Of a stretch of 64,000 nucleotides of DNA, positions 54,325 to 59,998 are shown in pieces (the first letter of the stretch is position 1; every line of letters begins with the position of its first letter). A model generated the notes under the pieces. That model was not told the origin of the DNA, made no database searches, and saw only the letters and a list, made by a program, of their open reading frames with translations. Both the position numbers and the translations under genes were made by a program. The DNA comes from Alviniconcha marisindica (Eukaryota > Mollusca > Gastropoda > Provannidae): the NCBI GenBank assembly GCA_018857735.1, contig JABMCL010001464.1, positions 725,001 through 789,000 of the forward strand, given 5' to 3'.

Positions 54325-57300
54325 CATGTGTGTGCATATGCGCACATGCTGGTTAGCCAACTATGTTGTTTTTCTTCTCTCTTTTCATCCCTTTGAAAGA
54401 ACGTCACATTCTCAAAGCTTGTTTTGTCCAAAAAGGCCGACATTTCTTGCCTGGCCTACCAGGTAGAGGAGATCAAATAAATAAATATAAATAAAATAAT
54501 AAATAAATTGTTATAAAAATAAAAATGCGCCACCAGTCTTTAAGTATTATTTTTTTTAGTTGAGAGCCCCCTTGCGTTGTCAACAGCTAGCAGGGCCCAA
54601 CTATAGAAAGCATATTGTTTGAGAGTCACAGCTGGCCTAACAGCTTCCCTTTGCCTCAATGGCCTTGTTCTTCAAGCCACACAAGCATGGAGGCTTGTTC
54701 ATCTCAAACCTGATACCAAAGGAGAGGTGTGTGTAACACAGGTAAACATGGAAGCTTGTTCACTTCAAGCCTGACACCAAAGGAGAGGTGTGTGTAACAG
54801 GCAAGCATGGAGGCTTATTCACCTCAAGCCTGACACCAAAGGAGAGGTGTGTGTAACACAGGTAAACATGGAGGCTTTTCACTTCAAGCCTGACACCAAA
54901 GGAGAGGTGTGTGTAACACAGGTAAACATGGAAGCTTGTTCACTTCAAGCCTGACACCAAAGGAGAGGTGTGTGTAACAGGCAAGCATGGAGGCTTATTC
55001 ACCTCAAGCCTGACACCAAAGGAGAGGTGTGTGTAACACAGGTAAACATGGAGGCTTGTTCACTTCAAGCCTGACACCAAAGGAGAGGTGTGTGCAAACA
55101 GGCAAGCATGGAGGCTTATTCACCTCAAGCCTGATGCCAAAGAAGAGGTGTGTGTAACAGGCAAGCATGGAGCCTTATTCACCTCAAGCCTGACACCAAA
55201 GGAGAGGTGTGTGTAACACAGGTAAACATGGAGGCTTATTCACTTCAAGCCTGACACCAAAGGAGAGGTGTGTGTAACACAGGTGAACATGGAGGCTTAT
55301 TCACTTCAAGCCTGACACCAAAGGAGAGGTGTGTGTAACACAGGTGAACATGGAGGCTTATTCACTTCAAGCCTGACACCAAAGGAGAGGTGTGTGTAAC
55401 ACAGGTGAACATGGAGCCTTATTCACCTCAAGCCTGACACCAAAGAAGAGGTGTGTGCAAACAGGCAAGGTAGGACATTTGTGACTGCTGTGTGTAGCCA
55501 GTTCTGCTATCCATCACGAACAAAACTAAGTTTAGATATTACTTATAAAATCAAGGCAGCATAAAAATCCTTTAAGGTAGATTCTCATTTTGATCTCTTC
55601 TACATGTTGCACAACACTTGTTTTGAGGAGTCTAGCTTCTTTAAATGGCATGCTAACACAATTAGCATGTTTTTAGATTGTGTTTAGCTCACTTATGCAT
55701 TGTAAATTATGTATAAACTGCTCAATAAAGCAACATGCAAGCATCAATACCTTCATGAAAATGCCAGAGCACAGAACTGACAGCTTCTCTCTGGATCATT
55801 GCAGCCACAAGGTCAACCATTTTGTCGTTGAAGGTACAGCTGTGCGATATGCAGGCACTGTAGGCAGCAATGGAAAATTTTACCTGAAAGAAAAAAAAAT
55901 CATCAAATAAGCCACAGTCAACATTATTTTTTCCAAAAATTCCATTCAATTGTTCATTTCATTTTTAAAAATTTGATGGAAACAATTTGTGTGTGTGTAC
56001 ATATATGCACTTTCTCCTCTAGAGCCTTCTATTTTTCAATCACAAAATCTTGCAATATAATGATGATGAAGATGAAAGGTGAAAAGTCCAAATTACATGC
56101 TTTACTGCTGTGTGTGTGTGTCTGTCTGTGCATGCATGCATGTGTGTGTGGATGTAAGAAAATGAACGCAGGCCAGTTTATCAGAAGAGGCAAAATTAAA
56201 AACTGGGCAAAGTTAAAATGAGGACATTGTATGAGCACAGACATATACCATCATCACAAGTTAGCTAGTATAAATGCCTGGCCTATGAATCAGACAAAGC
56301 CTATAGTTCAGGAGCTGTGTGAGAGTCGAGGTGGCTGTCCAGGGCTGTCCGTCCTAACGAGCCTTCTGGTTTCCATGGATGTAAAGTTATACTGAACCAT
56401 GCTTCGGCGTTGGTCACAACTTGTCCCTAATATGTCAACCGACATCTGAGGACATTAAGCAGCACTACCTACCTACCTCAGACAAAGACAAAACAAGGAA
56501 CGCTGTGTGAGCAGTGCAAGCACAATCATGACTATGCCTATGAGATAGGGAGATTCAGCAGCATGCCCCCAACCCCTCCACCCCATTCACTGTCAGGCTG
56601 GCAAAATGTTGAAAAAATCAATTAAAACATGGGCAGCCAGATGTATTTTCCCCCAATCAATTTCGCTTGAGAAAGTTTGCTTTAATTTTGTTGATTCATA
56701 AGCAGAAACAATCATTGTACATGTATCAGTATGTATGCGGAGAATGCAGAAACAATCATTGTACATGTATCAGTATGTATGCGGAGAATGCAGAAACAAC
56801 CATTGTACATGTATCAGTATGTATGTGGAGAATGCAGAAACAATCATTGTACATGTATCAGTATGTATGTGGAGAATGCAGAAACAACCATTGTACATGT
56901 ATCAGTATGTATGCGGAGACTATTTCCAACCTTAAAACTCAGGCCAAACTCATAATGTTTCCTGAAGCTGCATACCTTGTTAATCTGTTTGTCGAACGCC
57001 TGGCGAACAAGCACTTTCATTTTCTCCTCCAAATCCTCCAGTGAAGTTGGAAACTGGTGATGCGGAACTCGCATCTTGCCACCACTGAAACGCATCCTGG
57101 GGACATCGTCTGTCAAGGTCAACGTGCAGTTGAACGCCTTCTCCAAGAAAGCCTGCAGTTTCTGCTGGTCTGCAGTTTTCTCTGGCATGGGTCGAGGTTT
57201 GGCTGAAGCAGTCTGCGCCAAGGACGTCTTGCTGCTGGGTGAGGGTCCGTTCTTTTTACCATCCCCTGTCTCGTTCACTCCTTCCACTTTTGTGTCGGTC

Positions 57301-59939
57301 TTCACAGGTGGTTGAACAGCTGTTTTTGCACTCCTTGTTGGAATTTCATCACAACTTTCTGTGCTCCTTGTTGGAATTTCATCACAACTTTTTGTGCTCC
57401 TGGTTGGAATTCCATCACAACTACCTTCTGCTGTTTTTAAGCTGGAGAAGTCGCTCAGCTGTCTTCCATCAGGTGTAGTCCAGTCTGCCACATCATCCGT
57501 GGGGCTGGGTTTGGGTGAAACTGTCAACTTCTCATCGAAACCCTCTGACACTGACTTCTCATCGAAACCCTCTGCTGGCGGTGCCCTATCATCATGGTTT
57601 TCTGCTGGTGTGGAGGGAGGCGGGGGTGATGGGGAAGCGGGTGGTGACGGTGGCTGCTCCTTTGCCTGTGTGCCATTCTCATGGGTTGCTGCCTTCTTCT
57701 GCTGCTGCGTGCTGGACAAACGGTTGAGCCATGCTTCCCTCCTCTGCATGATCAGCTCTGGCAAAATTAAAGAGACATGTTCATAATATAACAACACCAA
57801 CAACAAAAAAACACCTCAATAAGGTTTCAAAGAAATACATGCCAAAAGCGATCAATCATCCTTGTTATGAGCTCTCTCTCTCTCTCTCTCCCCCTCTCTA
57901 GAAGCAGAAGAACCAGTTCTCTAACTCTCTCAAGGGAAATATAACTGTGAGTGACAGTTTGCAGAAGAGAATGAGAGGGAGAGGGCAGGGTTCAAGTAAA
58001 TAATCTCAAACAACCATTCCCCACTGAAAACATCTACCAATCATTCTCAGCATGTACAGCAAAAAGCACAAGGACTTTTGAATTTTATTCACAACAAATC
58101 ATTTTAGAGCAGACAAATGTATAGCCCTTGCTGCAGACAAATCTGCATCAAGGGAAATCGGTGTCAAATCCACAACCTCTTGGAGTGGAAGTAGTCACCA
58201 GACTGCGGACGTTTTCATCTTGTGTCTTGTAAGGGGCTCTCCGGGGAGCAGCGAATTTGGGTGGTAGTAGCGATGCTCCTGTACATTCTGACACAACGCC
58301 CAGTCTGTTCAGTCGCTTCAGACGCAGTTCCCCTGGTAAAATAAATAAATAAATAAAGCTACAAAAAACAAGTACAGAACCAGATGTGAGATCGATGTGA
58401 GTCTGAATTAATTCCCTAAATCTATTTCCAGCCACGATGCTTGCTGGGAATTTTTGTAACTCACTATCTGAATTATATCAAAACTTACTGAGGAAATACA
58501 GCTTTCATTGATCTATCTGACATCATACTGTTACTGAATATAAATTATATATATATAAACCAAAGTGATCAAAACTGCACTTGGTACCAACAGGAGAAGA
58601 TACACAGGCGTTATCATCAGGCTATCAAAATTTACTCATAAAATACAGTTTTCATTTGGATCTACCTGGCATCATACTGGCTTGAAGGTCATCAAAACTG
58701 TATTTGGTCCTAATAGAAGAAGATACACAGAAGCTATCATCAGGAAATCAGAACTTATTCATCACCAGGCAATCAGAACTTTTTAATAAAATATAGTTTT
58801 CATTTTGATGATCTAACTACACATTGTCCTTGAATAAAGGTCAAGGTCAGCAACACTCCATTTTGTACAATAGTAACAGATACTCAAAAGTTATCATCAG
58901 GCAATCAGAATTTACTGATATCAGTCTGACCTATCTGACATCAAAATGTCCTTGAATGTAGAATAAGGTCACTGGAACTGCATTTGGGACCAATAAGAGA
59001 AGAGACACAGAAGGTATCACGGGGCACAGTTTGAAAGATCTTGCCTGAGAAGACCATGGCAACCTGCAGGTGACTGTCACATTTAAATTAAAAATAAAAT
59101 AAATTAAAAATAAACACATATCTCAATTTAATTACATTATGCAAACTTACACAATTTCTTATTGTGAGTTAAAATGTTGAGACTGACATCATGCCAATTT
59201 AGCAGAACTTACGTGCTGATAGTTGTTTGTTCCTAGGACTAGTCTCAAACTGCTGAGGGGAGGGATTTCCGTCCTCTGCAGACCAAGTCTTTTCCCTCCA
59301 TCTCTTGTTGTTTCTGTCTGTGCAGTCGTCTCCATTGGAAAGATCTATCAGCTCCTTGGAAATGTATGTTTTGCAAACAGTTTTCATCTCATTGTGACCA
59401 TCTTTATCTGTAACAACACTGTCTGCATCTGAATGGCAGAATTTATTGATACAAGTTTTCAGCTCATTGTCTTCACCAGTACTGGCATTGTCTCTGTCCG
59501 AATGATGTTTTTTACAAGATTTCACCTCACTATTTTCACCTGCACCAACACTGTCTCTATCCAAATGATGTTTCTGATGAAGAATTTTCATCTCACCATC
59601 TTCAGCTGCTTTGACAATGTCTCCATCTAAATGGTATTTTGTACAAGACGTCTTCACCTCATTGTTTCCAGTTGCAGTGACAATTGTATCTCTGTCCCAA
59701 TGGTGTTTTTTACAAGAAGTTTTCACCTGACTGTCTTCGGCTGCACTAACAATGGTTCCGTCAGAATGGCGTTTCTTACCACAAGTCTTCATCTCATTAT
59801 TTTCTGGATCTGCAGTTTTCCCCTTACCTTCCACCTCAAGCTCCTCAACACTGCCTTTGTCTTCTGAGGATATACTGTCACTCATCTCCATATCTGTAAA
59901 TACTGCACCTGATACTGATGCATTTTGTTTGTGTGCCAT
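22572..59939 (-). CDS. UBE4/Ufd2-core protein with C-terminal BIRC6-type E2 (UBC) domain, about 29 coding exons
   Basis: Predicted ubiquitin ligase/conjugating fusion. Coding exons (minus, 5' to 3'): 59213-59939, optional 58177-58332, 56976-57757, 55751-55883, 53971-54035, 51891-52051, 50359-50422, 48464-48532, 47455-47625, 45066-45252, 42811-42966, 41902-42052, 41466-41535, 40059-40175, 38387-38536, 36977-37110, 35241-35411, 34375-34465, 33708-33807, 32423-32517, 31684-31782, 31256-31323, 29094-29310, 28537-28748, 27351-27441, 26348-26505, 25438-25549, 24458-24550, 23392-23476, 22572-22792. All introns are GT-AG and phases agree throughout. Residues 1-242 are a Cys/His/Lys repeat region; 243-430 low complexity; about 430-1330 matches the Ufd2 core (landmarks [38 protein letters not shown]); 1331-1396 is an acidic linker; about 1397-1570 is a UBC fold with FNPN and GKVCLSLL; the tail is acidic. 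No U-box is present. Start chosen because in-frame stops lie just upstream of the ATG. Family knowledge: Ufd2 cores bind E2s and elongate ubiquitin chains; BIRC6 UBC is a true E2. Combined function is inference. Confidence 0.88.
23392..23476 (-). CDS. Exon 30 of UBE4-E2 gene
   Basis: Codes [20 protein letters not shown] then GQLRNPPP, equivalent to the BIRC6 segment ending WAMLEQIRNPSP. Donor GTCAGC, phase 1. Confidence 0.88.
23485..24090 (-). repeat. Intronic array next to exon 30 acceptor
   Basis: Units carry TTTTAGATCTCTGGTGATGA, resembling the true 3' splice site TTTCAG/ATCCAGAG at 23476. Confidence 0.75.
24458..24550 (-). CDS. Exon 29: E2 helix after the active site
   Basis: Codes [20 protein letters not shown] then [11 protein letters not shown], matching BIRC6 VLVSVQSLILVAEPYFNEPG. 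Phase 0-0. Confidence 0.93.
24556..25290 (-). repeat. 36-bp intronic array next to exon 29 acceptor
   Basis: Unit CTGTTGTTCACTGTGGACTG + TGCAGAACCTGACAG, about 14 clear copies then decay. The true acceptor reads TTCACTGTGGACTTGCAG. Confidence 0.9.
25438..25549 (-). CDS. Exon 28: E2 active-site exon
   Basis: Codes [20 protein letters not shown]; the catalytic Cys codon is at 25513-25515 (about residue 1492). The canonical HPN is NPN, as in BIRC6. [12 protein letters not shown] follows. Confidence 0.95.
25905..26347 (-). repeat. Intronic array containing copies of exon 27 donor
   Basis: Units read ACCATCAGGTCACCCCAGCA, copying exon end ACCGTCAG and donor GTCAGT; alternate units add CAAAATACAGGTCACATCAG. 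Confidence 0.88.
26348..26505 (-). CDS. Exon 27: central E2 domain
   Basis: Codes [20 protein letters not shown] then [20 protein letters not shown]; near-identical in pattern to BIRC6 (MKVLITGPADTPYANGCFEF). PPLV and TTGNGTVR complete the sheet. Confidence 0.95.
27351..27441 (-). CDS. Exon 26: N-terminal helix of the E2 domain
   Basis: Codes [20 protein letters not shown] then [10 protein letters not shown], the first helix and first strand of a BIRC6-type UBC fold. Confidence 0.88.
27780..28536 (-). repeat. Intronic array of partial exon 25 copies with donor
   Basis: Diverged copies of the last ~48 nt of exon 25 plus donor and GTTGGAGAGGATATACCCAG; for example near 28,061-28,110 CAGGAGTCCCACTGTTTGGA versus exon CAGGAGTCCCACTGTTTCGA. 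Confidence 0.88.
28537..28748 (-). CDS. Exon 25: linker in place of the U-box
   Basis: Codes [11 protein letters not shown] then an acidic stretch ([15 protein letters not shown]) and [15 protein letters not shown]. There is no DPLM...DPVxLPSG or RHLL...DPFNR motif, so the U-box is absent. The [11 protein letters not shown] segment is reminiscent of sequence preceding the UBC domain in BIRC6, from memory and uncertain. Donor GTACGC, phase 2. Confidence 0.87.
29094..29310 (-). CDS. Exon 24: end of the Ufd2/UBE4 core
   Basis: Codes [20 protein letters not shown] ... SKLAQLLDQ, matching [20 protein letters not shown] ... KFKLLAEKVEEI. In UBE4 proteins the U-box follows directly; here it does not. 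Confidence 0.9.
29487..30372. repeat. 96-bp intronic tandem array, about nine copies
   Basis: Unit includes GAAAAATCAAGTGGAATGGA and CTTACAGCAGCCGAAGCATG. Unit length is a multiple of three and lacks stops in several frames, giving long artefactual frames on both strands. Confidence 0.92.
31256..31323 (-). CDS. Exon 23 of UBE4-E2 gene
   Basis: Codes [20 protein letters not shown], matching the conserved FNLQQLCGPKCRDLKV segment of UBE4. Phase 0 to 2, donor GTGAGT. Confidence 0.9.
31535..31683 (-). repeat. Intronic copies of exon 22 end plus donor
   Basis: Two to three copies of GGGCAGCGTCCACAGTAAGG, versus true junction GGGCAGCGTCCACG/GTAAGG, unit about 60 bp. Confidence 0.9.
31684..31782 (-). 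CDS. Exon 22 of UBE4-E2 gene
   Basis: Codes [20 protein letters not shown] ... LASRAAST, matching TVDMFHILTKQVQKPFL...LGPRLAAM of UBE4B. Donor GTAAGG. Confidence 0.88.
32088..32422 (-). repeat. Short-unit array of 5' splice-site copies after exon 21
   Basis: 17-19-bp unit AGGTGAGCACACTGTAGGG, about 17 copies, begins at the real donor CAG/GTGAGCACACTGTA. Confidence 0.92.
32423..32517 (-). CDS. Exon 21 of UBE4-E2 gene
   Basis: Codes [20 protein letters not shown], equivalent to the KEQWDQLPRDQQQARQSQL linker of UBE4B. The acceptor has a poor pyrimidine tract but is the one that keeps phase; donor GTGAGC. Confidence 0.85.
33708..33807 (-). CDS. Exon 20 of UBE4-E2 gene
   Basis: Codes [20 protein letters not shown] then [13 protein letters not shown], matching [20 protein letters not shown] of UBE4B. 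Donor GTGAGA. Confidence 0.9.
33895..34015 (+). repeat. Dispersed repeat D, copy 2
   Basis: Contains CTCGCATGCCAGGTGAGTGT and CAGGTCTTTGTTGTTG; lies in the intron between exons 19 and 20, antisense to the gene. Confidence 0.7.
34375..34465 (-). CDS. Exon 19 of UBE4-E2 gene
   Basis: Codes [20 protein letters not shown], matching YHISTIFKSLWQN of UBE4B. Donor GTAAGT, phase 0. Confidence 0.88.
34798..35165 (-). repeat. Duplicated 80-bp block bracketing two (GA)n tracts
   Basis: CTTGAGAATACCAGCGTGCA block at 34801 and 35086, with GA tracts 34876-34931 and 35002-35067 and an AATACTTTATTACACAGGGA tail between. Confidence 0.85.
35241..35411 (-). CDS. Exon 18 of UBE4-E2 gene
   Basis: Codes ...[20 protein letters not shown] to DTFDKFSAR, matching KLLVPSLMKFYTDVEHTG and FYDKFTIR of UBE4B. 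Donor GTCAGT. Confidence 0.9.
35412..36350 (-). repeat. Intronic array of 3' splice-site copies before exon 18
   Basis: Units contain CTTCCTGTTGTGTCGCCAGC, as in the true acceptor CTTCCTGTTATGTCGCCAG/C, plus ATTTACCACAAGCGGACAG. Confidence 0.9.
36778..36905 (+). repeat. Dispersed repeat D, copy 3
   Basis: GATGTACCTCTGGTGGAATT ... GCATGCCAGGTGAGAATTAC ... TTAATTAACTCCC; near full length, in the intron between exons 17 and 18. Confidence 0.75.
36977..37110 (-). CDS. Exon 17 of UBE4-E2 gene
   Basis: Codes [20 protein letters not shown] to DKDQRF, aligning with the UBE4B segment DIVMFLVVMLCNQNYIRNP. Phase 0 to 2, donor GTTCAC is weak. Confidence 0.86.
37145..37420 (-). repeat. 52-bp tandem array, five copies
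   Basis: Unit CTTTAGCATTGCCTTAGGTC + CCCTGTTCTTATAAAATGAA on plus; close to exon 17 acceptor but without its sequence. Confidence 0.9.
37690..38386 (-). repeat. Array of exon 16 end plus donor, interleaved with (CA)n
   Basis: Units contain CATGCTACCAAGGGGCTGGT + GGTCAGTATGCTGC, copying exon end CATGCTACCAAGGGGCTGGC/GGTCAGT. Each copy carries a CA microsatellite. Confidence 0.92.
38387..38536 (-). CDS. Exon 16 of UBE4-E2 gene
   Basis: Contains [20 protein letters not shown], matching LPEFYVEDVAEFLFFIVQY of UBE4B. Donor GTCAGT; the exon end plus donor recur in the intronic array. Confidence 0.92.
40059..40175 (-). CDS. Exon 15 of UBE4-E2 gene
   Basis: Codes [20 protein letters not shown] ... 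[10 protein letters not shown], corresponding to UBE4B LLDESFLRRCLNFYG. The acceptor GTTGCAG/CTGGTGA is the template of the upstream intronic array. Confidence 0.88.
40176..41395 (-). repeat. Large array of 3' splice-site copies before exon 15
   Basis: Units GTTACAGTTGGTGACTGTGT and GTTACAGATGGTGAC, compared with true acceptor and exon start GTTGCAG/CTGGTGAGTGTG; a higher-order 82-bp period adds CAGCCTGATGACTGTGTTG. Confidence 0.88.
41466..41535 (-). CDS. Exon 14 of UBE4-E2 gene
   Basis: 70-nt exon coding [20 protein letters not shown], a helical connector of the Ufd2 core. Donor GTGAGT, phase 0. Confidence 0.83.
41620..41690 (+). repeat. Dispersed repeat D, copy 4 (truncated)
   Basis: GATGTACCTCTGGTGGAGTT and GCATGCCAGGTGAGAGTTAC present, then the match is lost. 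Confidence 0.7.
41902..42052 (-). CDS. Exon 13 of UBE4-E2 gene
   Basis: Contains [20 protein letters not shown], aligning with the UBE4B [20 protein letters not shown] motif. Donor GTGAGC, phase 2. Confidence 0.92.
42470..42810 (-). repeat. Three diverged copies of exon 12 3' end in its intron
   Basis: Copies such as AGCTATGACTTTGATTTGCT + GTCTGGTTGG versus exon AACTATGACTTTGAGGCCTG + TCTGGCAGGG, each followed by GGCTTAATGCCATGGGCTG-like intron start. Confidence 0.82.
42811..42966 (-). CDS. Exon 12 of UBE4-E2 gene
   Basis: Codes [20 protein letters not shown], the highly conserved DGFMLN motif of Ufd2/UBE4, then [13 protein letters not shown] equivalent to VDPTYIFHPRCRI. Its 3' end is copied three more times in the following intron. 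Confidence 0.92.
43572..43898 (+). mobile_element. SINE with tRNA-like head, copy 3
   Basis: Best-preserved copy. The head folds roughly as a tRNA (GAGCC pairs GGCTC, B box GGTTCGATACC). Body, pyrimidine-rich stretch and ACGTTAAGCACAATGTTTAC tail follow. It sits in the intron between exons 11 and 12, antisense to the gene. Confidence 0.88.
43930..44940. repeat. Complex purine-rich tandem array
   Basis: Built from AGTACCAAGAGAGTAAGATC and ACAGAGAGAGTAAGATCAC; a ~350-bp block (about 44,180-44,350) is duplicated at 44,500-44,690. Confidence 0.88.
45066..45252 (-). CDS. Exon 11 of UBE4-E2 gene
   Basis: Codes [20 protein letters not shown] ... [19 protein letters not shown] ... VCTDG; matches UBE4B TREAALSYMAAVVNAN and VSTDGFMLN with the next exon. 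Donor GTTGGT is non-consensus, but phase 1 joins correctly to FMLN. Confidence 0.9.
45285..46125 (-). repeat. ~30-bp array before exon 11
   Basis: Unit AAGTTTCTCAGCCAGCCAGA + CTTCATTTC, about 28 copies; contains TTTCTCAG acceptor-like words but not the real acceptor. Confidence 0.92.
46480..47454 (-). repeat. Array of exon 10 end plus donor
   Basis: Units such as GATGATGTCACTGCAGCACA + GGTGAG, against true junction GATGATGTCACCACAGCACAG/GTGAG; about 14 copies across 1 kb. Confidence 0.92.
47455..47625 (-). CDS. Exon 10 of UBE4-E2 gene
   Basis: 171-nt phase 0-0 exon, [20 protein letters not shown] to SDDVTTAQ. Position corresponds to the UBE4 region before the HxxLxxLV-type helical repeats. 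Donor GTGAGT is copied in the downstream array. Confidence 0.86.
47818..47932 (+). repeat. (GA)n with AATAAAGT tail (inverted)
   Basis: AACTCAAACTCTAAAACTTT + ATTTTACAAAGT between GA tracts; inverted version of the 3985-4290 tail. Confidence 0.8.
48464..48532 (-). CDS. Exon 9 of UBE4-E2 gene
   Basis: 69-nt, phase 0-0 exon coding [20 protein letters not shown]. Acceptor TTTTATTCCAG, donor GTAAGA. Confidence 0.85.
48870..49338 (-). mobile_element. Second tRNA-derived SINE family, one copy
   Basis: Minus-strand head GGATAGCTCAGTGGTTAGAG with B box GGGAGTTCGAATCCC, followed by a body ending in AGCGCTATATAAGC-like sequence. The acceptor stem does not pair, so it is not a functional tRNA gene. 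Confidence 0.75.
49431..49849. mobile_element. Large inverted repeat, about 197-bp arms with 25-bp loop
   Basis: Arms 49431-49627 and 49653-49849 are diverged reverse complements, ends GAGATCCAAAAAC and GTTTGGATCTC. Both sides are near (GAT)n tracts. It is noncoding and lies in the intron between exons 8 and 9 of the UBE4-E2 gene. It could be a foldback element or two short retroelements head to head. Confidence 0.75.
50359..50422 (-). CDS. Exon 8 of UBE4-E2 gene
   Basis: 64-nt exon coding [20 protein letters not shown]. Its acceptor (TTTTCTGTACAG) and about 29 nt of exon start are repeated in tandem immediately upstream. Confidence 0.85.
50423..50960 (-). repeat. Array of exon 8 acceptor plus exon start
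   Basis: Units read TTTTCTGTACAGGTTGGATG + AAATGTTG as in the true junction, then diverge; about seven copies of ~90 bp or partial. Confidence 0.92.
51240..51875 (-). repeat. ~35-bp array after exon 7
   Basis: Unit AGCTTTGACTGGCTAGGACA + CTTGTCCTTGTGTGC; begins about 20 nt into the intron. Exon sequence is not clearly included. Confidence 0.9.
51891..52051 (-). CDS. Exon 7 of UBE4-E2 gene
   Basis: Codes [20 protein letters not shown] then [12 protein letters not shown], parallel to the SQPAVSQLLSN segment of UBE4B. Donor GTCAGA, phase 2. Confidence 0.88.
53255..53970 (-). repeat. Array of 5' splice-site copies after exon 6
   Basis: Unit TGGTGAGTTGGGTTATCAGC + ATGGTGCCACAC, about 23 copies, starting at the true donor CTG/GTGAGTTGGGTTATCAGC. 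Confidence 0.93.
53971..54035 (-). CDS. Exon 6 of UBE4-E2 gene
   Basis: Small 65-nt exon coding [18 protein letters not shown], aligning with the SNWDSY region of UBE4B. Its donor GTGAGTTGGGTT is copied many times in the adjacent intronic array. Confidence 0.85.
54259..54322 (+). repeat. (GA)n microsatellite
   Basis: GA tract with one GG interruption, intron between exons 5 and 6. Confidence 0.95.
54700..55475. repeat. ~61-bp tandem array, about 12 copies
   Basis: Unit CCTGACACCAAAGGAGAGGT + GTGTGTAACACAGGTAAACA; two alternating variants (ACACAGGTAAACATGG and CAGGCAAGCATGG) suggest a higher-order unit. Confidence 0.92.
55751..55883 (-). CDS. Exon 5 of UBE4-E2 gene
   Basis: Acceptor TTTCTTTCAG, donor GTATTG, phase 0 to 1. 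Codes for [16 protein letters not shown]...SSVLWHFHE, predicted helical N-terminal Ufd2 region. Confidence 0.85.
56308..56395 (+). repeat. Dispersed repeat E, copy 2
   Basis: AGGAGCTGTGTGAGAGTCGA followed by TCCTAACGAGCC and a CCATGGATGTAAAG tail; intronic, antisense to the gene. Confidence 0.65.
56703..56928. repeat. ~45-bp tandem array, five copies
   Basis: Unit GCAGAAACAATCATTGTACA + TGTATCAGTATGTATGCGGA; about 50 nt inside the intron after exon 4. Confidence 0.92.
56976..57757 (-). CDS. Exon 4: low-complexity N-terminal region and start of UBE4 core
   Basis: Begins [13 protein letters not shown], which resembles the Arg-rich start of UBE4B (recalled IRRRRLARL). A Pro-rich stretch and three to four copies of an 11-residue unit ([11 protein letters not shown]) follow, then [16 protein letters not shown] and a helical segment. 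Donor GTATGC, phase 0. Confidence 0.88.
58084..58089 (-). terminator. Candidate polyadenylation signal AATAAA after optional exon 3
   Basis: Minus-strand AATAAA about 60 nt downstream of the in-frame TGA at 58148. It is consistent with an intronic polyadenylation isoform, but AATAAA is frequent in AT-rich introns. Confidence 0.35.
58177..58332 (-). CDS. Optional exon 3, or alternative terminal exon
   Basis: Acceptor TTTTACCAG gives an in-frame continuation (phase 1 in) beginning [16 protein letters not shown] weak donor (AGAG then GTTGTG) at 58176 would leave phase 1, adding 52 residues and preserving the downstream frame. If it is not used, the frame runs to TGA at 58148 with an AATAAA about 60 nt further on (58084-58089), which would make a short protein of roughly 300 residues. 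The exon can also be skipped cleanly. Confidence 0.5.
58560..58930. repeat. ~110-bp diverged repeat, about four copies
   Basis: Shared blocks GGTCATCAAAACTG, AGAAGATACACAG and TATCATCAGGCAATCAGAAT. Intron between exons 2 and 3. Confidence 0.8.
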
Positions 59940-59998
59940 CCTCTACATCAATTTTTTGATTTTGTCAGTGTAACTGCAGATGCCTTGCTTTCACTTTC
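59213..59998 (-). CDS. Exon 2: start codon and Cys/His/Lys repeat region
   Basis: Acceptor CTTTTTTCAG at 59999-60000; the 5' UTR part contains in-frame stops just before the ATG at 59937-59939. It codes for seven degenerate units of 21-24 residues, pattern [DN]xE[VM]KTxCxKxHxDxD. It ends at donor GTAAGT in phase 1. I know no family with this repeat. Confidence 0.8.

Noticed and set aside
22572..59939. A true BIRC6 orthologue (giant BIR-containing protein)
   Set aside because: Only the UBC domain matches BIRC6. No BIR domain is present, and the upstream exons match UBE4B landmarks.
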